A program made the translations under genes and the position numbers. Shown piece after piece: positions 31,846 to 40,573 of a DNA stretch of 47,694 nt. The notes under the pieces were generated by a model, which saw nothing but the letters and a program-made list of their open reading frames with translations, was not told the DNA's origin and searched no databases. How positions within the stretch are numbered: position 1 is the first letter of the stretch; each line of letters begins with the position of its first letter. The DNA comes from Micromonospora qiuiae. Lineage in GTDB: Bacteria; Actinomycetota; Actinomycetes; Mycobacteriales; Micromonosporaceae. Where the stretch lies: the NCBI RefSeq assembly GCF_016863555.1, contig NZ_BOPC01000068.1:1-47694 (forward strand). Reading direction: 5' to 3'.

Positions 31846-34302
31846 GTGCGGGGTGAGTTGGACCCCGGCTGCGTACTGTGCACCGGCGGGTTGCCGGCAT
31901 CCTGGGTGCTGTCGTACACCGACGGCGACCCGGCGGGCGAGGGCACCCGGGAAACGATGCTGACCCTGGGCAACGGATACCTCGCGTCCCGCGGGGCCGC
32001 CCCTGAGGCGGTGGCCGACGGCGTCCACTACCCCGGCACCTACCTCGCCGGATTCCACAACCGCCAACCCGGGCCGGCCCGCGGCGAGGAGAGCATCGTC
32101 AACCTGCCGAACTGGCTGCCGTTGACCTTTCGTCCCGCCGCCGGCCAGTGGTACGCCCCGGGGCACGGCCGGCGCCTGCACGAACACCGGGCACTGGACC
32201 TGCGGTGTGGGCTGTACCTACGCGAACTCCTGGTACTCGACCCGGCCGGCCGGCGTACCCGGATCCGGCAACGGCGCCTGGTATCGATGGCCGCACCGCA
32301 CCTCGCCGCGCTGGAGACCACCCTCGTCGCGGAGAACTGGTCGGGCCGGTTGGAGATCCGTTCCGGCATCGACGGCGGCGTGCGAAACACGAACAGCCCC
32401 GCCGAGGCCGAGACCTCCGGCCGGCACCTGACCGGCGTCGCCCCCGGTGCCGACGGTGCCGACGTCATCTGGTTGACGGCGACGACGACCGGAGCGGCAC
32501 ACCAGGTGGCGGTGGTCGCCCGGACGACGCTCACCGGCGGCGGGGCGGCCGACCGCCGCCAGGTGGGCGGCGCGGAGGATGTCGCCCAGGTCGTCACACT
32601 CGACGTGGGCGCCGGAGAGCCGCTGGTGGTGGAGAAGACGGCCGCGGTCTTCTCGTCCCGGGACGCCGCGGTCGACCAACCGCTCGCCGCGGCCCGGGAC
32701 GAGGTCCGCCGGGCCGGTTCGTTCGCCCGGCTGCTCGCCGAGCACACCGCCGCGTGGCAGGACCTCTGGGCGCGGTTCCGGCTGGACGTGGGTGAGTCGC
32801 ACGCGTGGCAGCTGCCGATCCGCGTACACACCTTCCACCTGCTGCAGACCCTTTCGCCGTACGCGGCCGAACTCGACGCCGGGGTGCCGGCGCGCGGATT
32901 GCACGGAGAGGGCTACCACGGGCACATCTTCTGGGACGAGCTGTTCGTCTACCCGTACCTCAATCTGCGGTTTCCCGAGTTGACCCGGGCTCTGCTCGAG
33001 TACCGGCACCGGCGGCTGACCGCCGCGCGACGGCAGGCGGCCGACACCGGTGGGGAAGGCGCCCTCTACCCGTGGCAGAGCGGCACCAGCGGGCGGGACG
33101 AGAGCCCGCGATGCTCGGTGAACCCGGTCAACGGCGAGTGGATGCCCGATCACACCGGTCGGCAGCCGCACGCCAACCTCGCCATCGCGTACTCCGTGTG
33201 GCGGTACTGGGAGACCACCGCCGACCTGTCCTTCCTCGCCGAGTCCGGGCTTGAGCTGCTGGTCGCCACAGCCCGCTACTGGGCGGCGGCGGCCAGCTAC
33301 GATCCGACCGACGACCGGTACGACATCCGTGGCGTGACCGGGCCCGACGAGTACCACGACGGCTACCCGGGGCGGCCCGGCCAAGGGCTGGACAACTGCG
33401 CGTACGTCAACGTCATGGTCGCCTGGGTGCTCGGCCGAGCCGAGGAGGCGTACGCGATCGTCGGCCGGCATCCCGGCGCCGTGCCGTGGCGGGCGATCGC
33501 CGTCGACGGCGCGGAGCGCGCGCGGTGGGCACGCGTCGCCCGGCGACTGCGGCTGGCCTTCCTCCCGGACGGGATACCCGCGCAGTTCGAGGGATACCGG
33601 GACCTCGCCGAGCTGGACTGGGACCGGTACCGGCAGCGCTACGGCGACCTGCGTCTGCTCGGCCCGCTGTTGCAGGTCGAGGGCGACGACCCGAACCGGT
33701 ACAAGATATCCAAGCAGGCCGACGTGCTCATGCTGCTGTACCTGTTCAGCGCCGAGGAGCTGACCGCACTGGTACGCCAGCTCGGCTACACCTTCGACCC
33801 GGCACGCATTCCGGCCATCGTCGACTACTACCTGTCCCGCACCACTCACGGCTCCACACTCAGTCGGGTGGCCCACGCCTGGGTACTGGCCCGGACGGAC
33901 CGCCGCCGGTCCTGGGAGATGTTGCTCGCCGCGCTCGGCACCGACCTGACCGACCCGGCGCACAGCAGCACCCGGGAAGGCATCCACCTCGGCGCGACCG
34001 CAGGCACCCTGGACATCCTTCAGCGCTGCTACACCGGGCTGGAGGTACGCGGCGACGTGCTGCGGCTCAACCCGTTGCTGCCCGACTGCCTCGACCACCT
34101 CGACTGCGTGATCCGGTACCGGAACCGGCTGATCGAGCTGCGGATCGACCACCACACCGTCCGCTTCACCACACCTCCCGGGGCGGACCCGCCGGTCACC
34201 GTGCTGGTCCACGAGCGACCGGTGGTGCTGGCGGCCGGCACCACCGTCGCCGTCGAACTCCGACCGATGCGGGCCGGGGTTATCCCCGAGTCAGGGGGGT
34301 AG
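31846..34302 (+). CDS. GH65 family glycoside phosphorylase/hydrolase
   Basis: Cytoplasmic enzyme of 818 residues acting on alpha-linked disaccharides such as maltose, trehalose or kojibiose, usually with phosphate. N-terminal beta-sandwich (to about 290), a linker, an (alpha/alpha)6 barrel (about 330-700) and a C-terminal beta-sheet domain. The catalytic acid is Glu502 in TGPDEYHDG. The phosphate-binding pair Lys623-Gln624 (KQADVL) and the HGSTLS loop (His668-Ser673) are intact, which favours phosphorolysis over hydrolysis. GTG at 31846 follows AAGGAGG. The GH15 gene starts 47 bases later, so the two form an alpha-glucan/trehalose module. The exact substrate cannot be told from sequence. Confidence 0.92.
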   Translation: MRGELDPGCVLCTGGLPASWVLSYTDGDPAGEGTRETMLTLGNGYLASRGAAPEAVADGVHYPGTYLAGFHNRQPGPARGEESIVNLPNWLPLTFRPAAGQWYAPGHGRRLHEHRALDLRCGLYLRELLVLDPAGRRTRIRQRRLVSMAAPHLAALETTLVAENWSGRLEIRSGIDGGVRNTNSPAEAETSGRHLTGVAPGADGADVIWLTATTTGAAHQVAVVARTTLTGGGAADRRQVGGAEDVAQVVTLDVGAGEPLVVEKTAAVFSSRDAAVDQPLAAARDEVRRAGSFARLLAEHTAAWQDLWARFRLDVGESHAWQLPIRVHTFHLLQTLSPYAAELDAGVPARGLHGEGYHGHIFWDELFVYPYLNLRFPELTRALLEYRHRRLTAARRQAADTGGEGALYPWQSGTSGRDESPRCSVNPVNGEWMPDHTGRQPHANLAIAYSVWRYWETTADLSFLAESGLELLVATARYWAAAASYDPTDDRYDIRGVTGPDEYHDGYPGRPGQGLDNCAYVNVMVAWVLGRAEEAYAIVGRHPGAVPWRAIAVDGAERARWARVARRLRLAFLPDGIPAQFEGYRDLAELDWDRYRQRYGDLRLLGPLLQVEGDDPNRYKISKQADVLMLLYLFSAEELTALVRQLGYTFDPARIPAIVDYYLSRTTHGSTLSRVAHAWVLARTDRRRSWEMLLAALGTDLTDPAHSSTREGIHLGATAGTLDILQRCYTGLEVRGDVLRLNPLLPDCLDHLDCVIRYRNRLIELRIDHHTVRFTTPPGADPPVTVLVHERPVVLAAGTTVAVELRPMRAGVIPESGG

Positions 34303-34349
34303 TCGCAGGCATTGTCCGGGCACCCGCCGCACCACCGACCGGAGCTGCG

Positions 34350-36149
34350 ATGAACTATCCCCCCATCGACTCGTACGCCTTTCTCTCCGACACCCACACC
34401 GCCGCGTTGGTCGCCGCCGACGGGGCCATCGAGTGGTTCTGTGTGCCGCACTTCGCCGGGGACGCGGTCTTCGCCCGCATGCTGGACCGCCGCCGCGGCG
34501 GCGTCTTCGACCTGTCCGTGGTCGGCTGCGCCGGGCCGAGCCGGCGGTACCTGCCGGACACCCTGGTGCTGGAGAGCCGGTGGACGACCCCGGACGGGGC
34601 GGCGGTCGTGCACGACTTCCTGGCGGTGGCGCCCGACGGCGTCGCCCAGCCGGTGCGGCCGAACAAGCTGCTGGTGCGCCGGGTGCGGGTCGAGCAGGGC
34701 AGGGTCCGGCTGGCCGCCCGGGTGGCCCCCCGGCCGGGGTACGGCGCTCAGGACGTGACCTGGAGGCAGGTCGACGGACGCTGGCGGGCCGCCGGCGCCC
34801 CACTCTGGATCGGCTCCGACCTGCCCTGCGAGGTGACCGAGGGAGTCCTGCGAATCGAGGGGGAACTGGCCGCCGGTGCGACGGCGGTGGTGCTTGCCGG
34901 CTACAGCGAGGACGCCACCGTCGAGGTCGACCCGGACGAACTGTTGGCGCGCACCTGCCGGACCTGGCAGGCGTGGTCGGCGCGCAGCGACTACGCCGGG
35001 TTCGGCGCGGAGGCCGTCCGACACAGTGCGCTGGTGCTGCGCGGGCTCTCCTTCGACGAGACCGGAGCGCTGATCGCCGCGGCCACCACCAGCCTGCCCG
35101 AGGAGATCGGCGGGGTCCGCAACTGGGACTACCGGTACACCTGGCACCGGGACGCGGCACTGCTGTTGCTCGCGCTCTTTCGTCTCGGCCACGCGAAGGA
35201 GGGCCGGCGGTACGGGCGCTTCCTGCTCTCGCTCTGCACCGAGGAACTGCTCACCCCGCTGGCCGACATCCACGGCCGCGCGTCCGAGGAACAGGAGCTG
35301 TCCCACCTGGAGGGGTACGCCGGCTCCCGGCCGGCGCGGATCGGCAACGAGGCCGCCGAACAGGTGCAGTTCGACACGTACGGGCACATCCTGGACGGCG
35401 CGCTGGTGTACCAGGAACTCACCGGCGACCTGACCGACGAGGAGTGGACGCTGCTGCGCAGACATGTCGACGTGATGGCCGACCGTTGGCGCGAGCCGGA
35501 CCACGGCACCTGGGAGGTCCGGGGACCGCGCCGGCACTACGTCAACGCGAAGGTGATGACCTGGGTCTGCCTGGACCGGGGCATCCGCCTGGCGAAGCTG
35601 CTCGACGACCGTACGGCGGACGTCGAGCGGTGGCGCGCGGCCCGCGACGCGATACGCGCCGAGGTGCTGGAGCGCGGCTTCAATCCGCAGCTGAACAGCT
35701 TCGTGATGACGTACGACTCGACCAGGCTGGACGCCTCGTTGCTGCGTATCCCGCTGGTCGGTTTCCTGCCCGGCGACGACCCCCGGATGCTGGCCACCAT
35801 CGACCGGCTGCGCGAGGAACTGGAGATCGGGCCCGGCCTGCTGCTGCGTTACCGGGCGGACGACGGCCTGCCCGGCACGGAGGGTGCGTTCCTGATCTGC
35901 TCGTTCGAACTGGTCTCGGCGCTGGTGCTGGCGGGCCGGCGGGACGAGGCCGCCGAGGTCTTCGACCAGCTCAGCCGGTACGCCGGTCCGCTCGGCCTGT
36001 ACGCCGAGGAGCTCGCCCCGGATGGGACGGCCCTGGGCAACTATCCACAGGCGTTCACCCACCTCGCGCTGATCGAGGCGGCACTCAACCTCGACGGGGC
36101 GGGCAACCGGGAGGCGCTGCACGCCTGGGCGGCTCGGGTCGGCTCCTGA
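34350..36149 (+). CDS. GH15 family glucoamylase/trehalase-type enzyme
   Basis: Cytoplasmic glucosidase of 599 residues releasing glucose from alpha-linked substrates. In actinobacteria this group includes trehalases. The N-terminal beta-sandwich opens with YPPIDSYAFLSDTHTAALV and IEWFCVPHF; the (alpha/alpha)6 barrel contains RNWDYRYTWHRDAAL, GTWEVRGPRRHY (likely acid Glu389), TEGAFLICSFELVSAL (likely base Glu511) and GNYPQAFTHLALI. In most relatives the segment after CSF is Trp; here it is Glu. ATG at 34350 follows GGAG by 5 bases. No signal peptide, so the substrate is internal, such as trehalose or maltodextrin. Confidence 0.92.
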   Translation: MNYPPIDSYAFLSDTHTAALVAADGAIEWFCVPHFAGDAVFARMLDRRRGGVFDLSVVGCAGPSRRYLPDTLVLESRWTTPDGAAVVHDFLAVAPDGVAQPVRPNKLLVRRVRVEQGRVRLAARVAPRPGYGAQDVTWRQVDGRWRAAGAPLWIGSDLPCEVTEGVLRIEGELAAGATAVVLAGYSEDATVEVDPDELLARTCRTWQAWSARSDYAGFGAEAVRHSALVLRGLSFDETGALIAAATTSLPEEIGGVRNWDYRYTWHRDAALLLLALFRLGHAKEGRRYGRFLLSLCTEELLTPLADIHGRASEEQELSHLEGYAGSRPARIGNEAAEQVQFDTYGHILDGALVYQELTGDLTDEEWTLLRRHVDVMADRWREPDHGTWEVRGPRRHYVNAKVMTWVCLDRGIRLAKLLDDRTADVERWRAARDAIRAEVLERGFNPQLNSFVMTYDSTRLDASLLRIPLVGFLPGDDPRMLATIDRLREELEIGPGLLLRYRADDGLPGTEGAFLICSFELVSALVLAGRRDEAAEVFDQLSRYAGPLGLYAEELAPDGTALGNYPQAFTHLALIEAALNLDGAGNREALHAWAARVGS

Positions 36150-36218
36150 CCAGGGTTTGTGCGACCGGGCAGGACATCTGGCGGGAACCACCCCGGCCCG
36201 GGGAGCGACTACCGGTAC

Positions 36219-37001
36219 ATGGGCTGTGAGCAGTGGCGGGAGATTCTGTCGGCGCAGTTGGACGGTGAGGCGACGCCGGACGAGCAGCACACGGTCGCGG
36301 GGCACCTGGAGACCTGCGCCAGCTGCCGGGGCTGGCTGGACGCGGCGGCGGCGGTGACCCGGCGGGCGCGTACCCAGGTGGTTACCGACCTGCCGGACCT
36401 GCGCGAGAAGATCCTCGCCGCCGCGCCGCCCCCGCGCCGACGTCGGTGGCGCATGCCGCTCGTCGACCGGCTCACCACGTTCACCGGCCTGCGCGCCGCG
36501 CTCGGTTTGCTCGGCGCGGTCCAGCTGGTCCTCGGGCTGACCCAGATCGGGCGCGTCGATGTGGCCGGGCACCTGCACGTCAGCGGCCAGCACCTGTGGC
36601 ACGAGTCCGCCGCCTGGAACGTCGCGGTCGGCGCCGGGTTCCTCTTCGTCGCGTTGCGTCGTACCTCGCCGTCGGGGCTGCTGCCGATGCTCAGCGCCTT
36701 CGTGGTGACCCTCGTGCTGCTGTCGGTCAACGATCTCGTCGCCTCGCAGGTCGCGGTGGAACGACTGGTCAGCCACGGCTTCCTCGTGATCGGTTTTCTG
36801 ATCGTCGTTCTGCTGGCCCGCAGCTCGCGGCAGCCCGGTGACCCGAGCGACCGGCACCGGCCGGAGGGATCCCGCTGGCAGCTACAACTCGACGAGCCCG
36901 ACGAGCCCGCTCCCCTGCGTCTGGTGCCGCCGTACTCAGCCGAGGCCCGCGAGGGCAACGCCCGCCCCCGCCACGGCAACCAGCGTCGGCGCGCCGCCTG
37001 A
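36219..37001 (+). CDS. Membrane anti-sigma factor candidate with zinc finger
   Basis: Protein of 260 residues. The N-terminus is a zinc-binding anti-sigma domain (zf-HC2/ZAS) with Cys3, His29, Cys33 and Cys36. Four predicted membrane helices follow (about 91-111, 132-148, 153-175, 184-200). The loop between the first two, predicted outside if the zinc finger is inside, is VAGHLHVSGQHLWHES with four His in eleven residues (118-128) and could bind metal. The C-terminal 60 residues are polar. It lies tail to tail with the sigC-like gene, 13 bases apart, not in an operon with it. Control of that sigma factor is inferred from proximity. ATG at 36219 lacks a strong ribosome site. Confidence 0.8.
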   Translation: MGCEQWREILSAQLDGEATPDEQHTVAGHLETCASCRGWLDAAAAVTRRARTQVVTDLPDLREKILAAAPPPRRRRWRMPLVDRLTTFTGLRAALGLLGAVQLVLGLTQIGRVDVAGHLHVSGQHLWHESAAWNVAVGAGFLFVALRRTSPSGLLPMLSAFVVTLVLLSVNDLVASQVAVERLVSHGFLVIGFLIVVLLARSSRQPGDPSDRHRPEGSRWQLQLDEPDEPAPLRLVPPYSAEAREGNARPRHGNQRRRAA

Positions 37002-37014
37002 CGTCGCCGCCGGA

Positions 37015-37596
37015 TCAGCCGGCCGCGTCGGGCCGGTCGCCTCGATGGTCGGTGGTGGCGAGCCGCATCGCCGCGACCAGGTCATCGCGGGCCCGGGCGA
37101 CCCGCGACCGGATGGTGCCGACCGGCACGTCGCAGACCTGCGCGGCCTCGGCGTACGACAGGCCGAGCAACTGGGTGCTCACGAACGCTTCCCGGCGCTC
37201 GGGGGCGAGGCCGTCGAGCAGCCCGTGCAGCGCCACCCGCTCGTCCACCGCGGCGCACACCCCGGCCGGCGTCGCTTCCGCGGCGGCCTGCCAGTCGGCC
37301 AGGTTCGCCGTGCGGGGGCGGCAGGTGGCGGCCCGCACCTGGTCCACTGCGACCCGCCGGGCGATGGCGAGCAGCCAGGTCCGCGCCGTGGATTTGCCGG
37401 CGAACGACGGCAGTGCCCGCCAGGCCCGCAGGTACGTCTCCTGGACCAGGTCGTCGACTTCCCGCACCCCGGGCAGGTGGGCCAGAAACCGCCGCACGTC
37501 GTGCTGGGTCGCGCGGACGAACGCCGCCGCCGCGGCGTGGTCGCCCCCGCCCGCGGCGAGGGCGTACCCGGTGGCGTCGTCGGTCACGGCTGTCAT
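37015..37596 (-). CDS. sigC: ECF RNA polymerase sigma factor, SigC-like
   Basis: Sigma factor of 193 residues with region 2 (ATQHDVRRFLAHL, VDDLVQETYLRAWRALPSF, TARTWLLAIARRVAVDQVR), a CRPRT segment, and region 4 (REAFVSTQLLGLSYAEAAQVCDVP, GTIRSRVARARDDL). From memory these match SigC of Mycobacterium tuberculosis closely, including the RPRT segment and the QLLGLSYA...VGTIRSRVARARD block. SigC has been tied to copper supply there, which fits its place directly downstream of copA on the same strand, with a terminator between. The convergent neighbour is the anti-sigma candidate. ATG at 37596 has a weak ribosome site; GTG three codons later is an alternative. Confidence 0.85.
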   Translation of the reverse strand: MTAVTDDATGYALAAGGGDHAAAAAFVRATQHDVRRFLAHLPGVREVDDLVQETYLRAWRALPSFAGKSTARTWLLAIARRVAVDQVRAATCRPRTANLADWQAAAEATPAGVCAAVDERVALHGLLDGLAPERREAFVSTQLLGLSYAEAAQVCDVPVGTIRSRVARARDDLVAAMRLATTDHRGDRPDAAG

Positions 37597-37630
37597 CGCC
37601 GTATTGGTCGGTTGGCGGGTCGGATTGGTT

Positions 37631-37659
37631 CCCGGCCGGTTGGTCGCTCACCGGCCGGG
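37631..37659 (-). terminator. Hairpin terminator after copA
   Basis: CCCGGCCGGT and ACCGGCCGGG form a perfect 10-bp stem with a 9-base loop, 17 bases past the copA stop and 35 bases before the sigC start. It probably separates copZ-copA transcription from sigC. Confidence 0.75.
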
Positions 37660-37676
37660 TGGGCAGGCACGGTGAG

Positions 37677-39914
37677 TCAGGTGACCGGCCGGAACCGACG
37701 TAGCCGGAGGCTGTTGGCCACCACGAAGACCGAGGAGAAGGCCATCGCCGCACCGGCGATCATCGGATTGAGCAGGCCCGCGGCGGCCAGTGGCAGGGCC
37801 GCCACGTTGTAGGCGAAGGCCCAGAACAGGTTGCCCTTGATGGTGCCCAGGGTGCGGCGGGCGAGCCGGATGGCGTCCACCGCGGCCAGCAGGTCGTCCC
37901 GCACCAGGGTCAGATCGGACGCCTCGATCGCCACGTCCGTGCCGGTGCCCATGGCCAAACCGAGATCGGCCCGGGCCAGCGCGGCGGCGTCGTTGACCCC
38001 GTCGCCGACCATTGCCACCGTCCGGCCCTCGGCCTGGAGGCGAGCGACCACCTCGACCTTCTCCGCCGGCAGCACCTCCGCGATCACCTCGTCGATGCCC
38101 ACCTCGGCGGCCACCGTCCGGGCGACGGTCGAGTTGTCGCCGGTGAGCAGCACCGGGGCCAGGCCGAGCGCCCGCAGCCGCCGCACCGCCTCCCGGCTGG
38201 TCGGCTTGACCTGGTCGGCCACGGCGAGCACGCCACGGGCCCGACCGTCCCAACCGATCAGCACCGCCGTACGTCCCGCCGCCTCCGCTTCGGTCGCCGC
38301 CCGCGCGAGGTCGTCCGGTACGTCCAACCCCCGGTCGCGCAGCAACCGGGGCCGGCCCGCCAGCACCTGGCGGCCCTCCACCGTGCCGGTCACGCCGAGC
38401 CCTTCCACGTTGGCGAAGTCGCCGACCGGCGGCAGCCCGTCGGGCTCGGCGGCCACGATGGCCCGCGCCACCGGGTGCTCCGAGCCGGACTCCAGCGCGG
38501 CGGCCAGCCGCCGCACCTCCGCCCGCTGCTCGCCCTCGCCCGGCGTCACGTCGAGCAGGGTCATCCGGCCAGTGGTGACGGTGCCGGTCTTGTCCAGCAC
38601 GACGGTGTCCACTCGCTTGGTGGATTCCAGCACCTCCGGCCCCTTGATCAGCACGCCGAGTTGGGCTCCGCGGCCGGTGCCGACCAGCAGCGCGGTCGGC
38701 GTGGCCAGGCCGAGAGCGCATGGGCACGCGATGATCAGCACCGCCACCGCGGCGGTGAACGCGGCGGTGGGCCCGGCCCCGCTGAACAGCCACCAGGCCA
38801 GCGTGCCGATGGCCAACGCGATCACGATCGGCACGAAGATCCCCGAGATGCGGTCGGCGAGCCGCTGGGCGGCGGCCTTGCCGGTCTGTGCCTGCTCGAC
38901 CAGCCGGGCCATCTGCGCCAGCTGGGTGTCGGCGCCGACCCGGGTGGCGGTGACCACCAGTCGTCCACCGGCGTTGACACAGCCGCCGACCACCGAGTCG
39001 CCCACCCCGACCTCGACCGGCATCGACTCGCCGGTCACCATGCTCGCGTCGACCGCCGAGCTGCCCTCCGTCACCGTCCCGTCGGTGGCGATCTTCTCGC
39101 CGGGGCGTACCACGAACCGGGCCCCCGCCACGAGCTGATCGACCGGGATCCGGGTTTCCACCCCGTCGCGCAGCACCGAGACGTCCTTGGCACCGAGCTC
39201 CAGCAGCGCCCGCAGTGCCGCCCCGGCGGTCCGCTTCGATCGCGCCTCGAAGTAGCGGCCGACGAGGATGAAGGTGGTCACCCCGGCCGCCACCTCAAGG
39301 TAGATGTTGCCGGCGCCGTCGGTACGGCCGATGTCGAGGCTGAACGGGTGGGTCATTCCGGGCATGCCGGCGGTGCCGAAGAACAGCGCCCAGAGCGACC
39401 AGCCGAAGGCGGCCAGCGTGCCGACCGAGACCAGGGTGTCCATGGTCGCGGCGCCGTGTCGCAGGTTGACCAGCGCCGCCCGGTGGAACGGCAGCCCGCC
39501 GTAGACGACGACCGGGGCGGCCAGGGTCAGCGACAGCCACTGCCAGTAGGTGAACTGCCACGCCGGCACCATCGCCAGCGCGATCACCGGCACGGTCAGC
39601 ACCACCGAGACCCAGAGCCGGGTACGCAGGGAGCGCAGCTCGTCCACCGGCTCGGCGGCGACCGCCGGTGCGGCCGGTGCGGCCGGGGTGGGCGGCGGCG
39701 GCAGCGTGGCCCGGTAACCGGTCTTCTCCACCGTGGCGACCAGGTCGTCGGGGGTGACCGGGGCGTCGTAGGAGACGGACGCCTTCTCGGTGGCGTAGTT
39801 GACGGTCGCCTGCACGCCGTCCATCCGGTTCAGCTTCTTCTCGATCCGGGCGGCGCAGGAGGCACAGGTCATGCCGCCGATCGACAATTCGATCAGGTTG
39901 GTCGCCGTGTTCAT
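37677..39914 (-). CDS. copA: Copper-exporting P-type ATPase CopA
   Basis: Cu(I) exporter in the plasma membrane, 745 residues. One N-terminal heavy-metal domain with GMTCASC (Cys17, Cys20), a Pro/Ala linker (about 71-90), eight membrane helices, TGES in the actuator, the metal site Cys397-Pro-Cys399, phosphorylation site Asp441 in DKTGT, SEHPVA and MVGDGVNDAAAL. A GMPGMTHP loop after the second helix pair adds Met and His. The start at 39914 follows GAGGTG by 6 bases, and the gene lies 14 bases after copZ, so they form one operon under the CsoR-type operators at 40209-40261. Confidence 0.95.
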   Translation of the reverse strand: MNTATNLIELSIGGMTCASCAARIEKKLNRMDGVQATVNYATEKASVSYDAPVTPDDLVATVEKTGYRATLPPPPTPAAPAAPAVAAEPVDELRSLRTRLWVSVVLTVPVIALAMVPAWQFTYWQWLSLTLAAPVVVYGGLPFHRAALVNLRHGAATMDTLVSVGTLAAFGWSLWALFFGTAGMPGMTHPFSLDIGRTDGAGNIYLEVAAGVTTFILVGRYFEARSKRTAGAALRALLELGAKDVSVLRDGVETRIPVDQLVAGARFVVRPGEKIATDGTVTEGSSAVDASMVTGESMPVEVGVGDSVVGGCVNAGGRLVVTATRVGADTQLAQMARLVEQAQTGKAAAQRLADRISGIFVPIVIALAIGTLAWWLFSGAGPTAAFTAAVAVLIIACPCALGLATPTALLVGTGRGAQLGVLIKGPEVLESTKRVDTVVLDKTGTVTTGRMTLLDVTPGEGEQRAEVRRLAAALESGSEHPVARAIVAAEPDGLPPVGDFANVEGLGVTGTVEGRQVLAGRPRLLRDRGLDVPDDLARAATEAEAAGRTAVLIGWDGRARGVLAVADQVKPTSREAVRRLRALGLAPVLLTGDNSTVARTVAAEVGIDEVIAEVLPAEKVEVVARLQAEGRTVAMVGDGVNDAAALARADLGLAMGTGTDVAIEASDLTLVRDDLLAAVDAIRLARRTLGTIKGNLFWAFAYNVAALPLAAAGLLNPMIAGAAMAFSSVFVVANSLRLRRFRPVT

Positions 39915-39928
39915 CGTGGCACCTCGGC

Positions 39929-40156
39929 CTACCGCCGTTGGTCGGCTCCGCCGCCGACCATCTCGTATCCAGCTTCGTCAACGGCCGCGCGGACCGCGTC
40001 GTCGTCCAGCGGCTGCTCGCTGGTGACGGTGACCCGGCCGGCGGCCAGATCGACCTGCACCTCGTCGACCCCGGGAAGCGCACCCACCTCGGCGCTGACC
40101 GCGTTGACGCAGTGCCCGCAGGTCATGCCCTGCACCTGGTACGTCGTGGTGACCAT
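39929..40156 (-). CDS. copZ: Copper chaperone CopZ
   Basis: Small cytosolic Cu(I) carrier of 75 residues, a single heavy-metal-associated domain with GMTCGHC (Cys13, Cys16), the expected beta-alpha-beta pattern and a GY near the C-terminus. It hands Cu(I) to the matching N-terminal domain of CopA. ATG at 40156 follows GGAGAGGAG. First gene of copZ-copA, divergent from csoR. Confidence 0.93.
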   Translation of the reverse strand: MVTTTYQVQGMTCGHCVNAVSAEVGALPGVDEVQVDLAAGRVTVTSEQPLDDDAVRAAVDEAGYEMVGGGADQRR

Positions 40157-40208
40157 GGAATTCTCCTCTCCACGCCCGGCCAGGGCGGACCGGACGACAC
40201 CGGCTCCA

Positions 40209-40227
40209 GATACCCGGTGGGGGTATC
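40209..40227. promoter_or_regulatory. CsoR-type operator 1 (copZ side)
   Basis: GATACCC and GGGTATC are perfect 7-bp arms around GGTGG, the TACCC...GGGTA form of CsoR operators. It lies 53 bases upstream of the copZ start and would cover the copZA promoter. Confidence 0.85.
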
Positions 40228-40240
40228 CGCCACGACGACC

Positions 40241-40270
40241 GTAACATACCCCGAGGGGGTACGCTATGCT
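40241..40270 (+). promoter_or_regulatory. csoR promoter, probably leaderless
   Basis: A -10 box TATGCT (40265-40270) is 17 bases from TAACAT (40242-40247), a plausible -35. The start codon at 40277 is 7 bases after the -10, where transcription should begin, so the mRNA would start at or next to the AUG. No ribosome site is present. Confidence 0.6.
40247..40261. promoter_or_regulatory. CsoR-type operator 2 (csoR side)
   Basis: TACCCC and GGGGTA pair perfectly around GAG. The site lies between the -35 and -10 of the csoR promoter, so CsoR would repress its own gene. Together with operator 1, starts 38 bases apart, it gives two sites in a 120-base divergent region. Confidence 0.85.
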
Positions 40271-40276
40271 GGCTGC

Positions 40277-40573
40277 ATGACCACACCTGCGCCGATCCGC
40301 GGCTACACCGCCAGCAAGGAGCAACTGCTTGCCCGGCTGCGCCGTGTCGAGGGCCAGGTGCGCGGCATCGAGAAGATGGTCGACAGCGATCGCTACTGCA
40401 TCGACGTGCTGACCCAGATCTCCGCCGTTCAGGCCGCGCTGGACAAGGTCGCCCTCGGCCTGCTCGACGGGCACGCCCGGCACTGCATGCACGAAGGCGC
40501 CGCCGAGGGGCGGGCCGACGAAATGGCCACCGAGATGATGGCCGCCGTCGGCCGCCTGATGAAGCGCGGCTGA
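40277..40573 (+). CDS. csoR: Copper-sensing repressor CsoR
   Basis: Cu(I)-responsive four-helix repressor of 98 residues. The metal ligands are Cys41, His66 and Cys70, with the same spacing (25 and 29 residues) as Cys36, His61 and Cys65 of M. tuberculosis CsoR. RLRRVEGQVRGIEKMV and YCIDVLTQISAVQAAL are family hallmarks. Cu(I) binding releases DNA, so copper turns on copZ-copA and csoR. Confidence 0.95.
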   Translation: MTTPAPIRGYTASKEQLLARLRRVEGQVRGIEKMVDSDRYCIDVLTQISAVQAALDKVALGLLDGHARHCMHEGAAEGRADEMATEMMAAVGRLMKRG

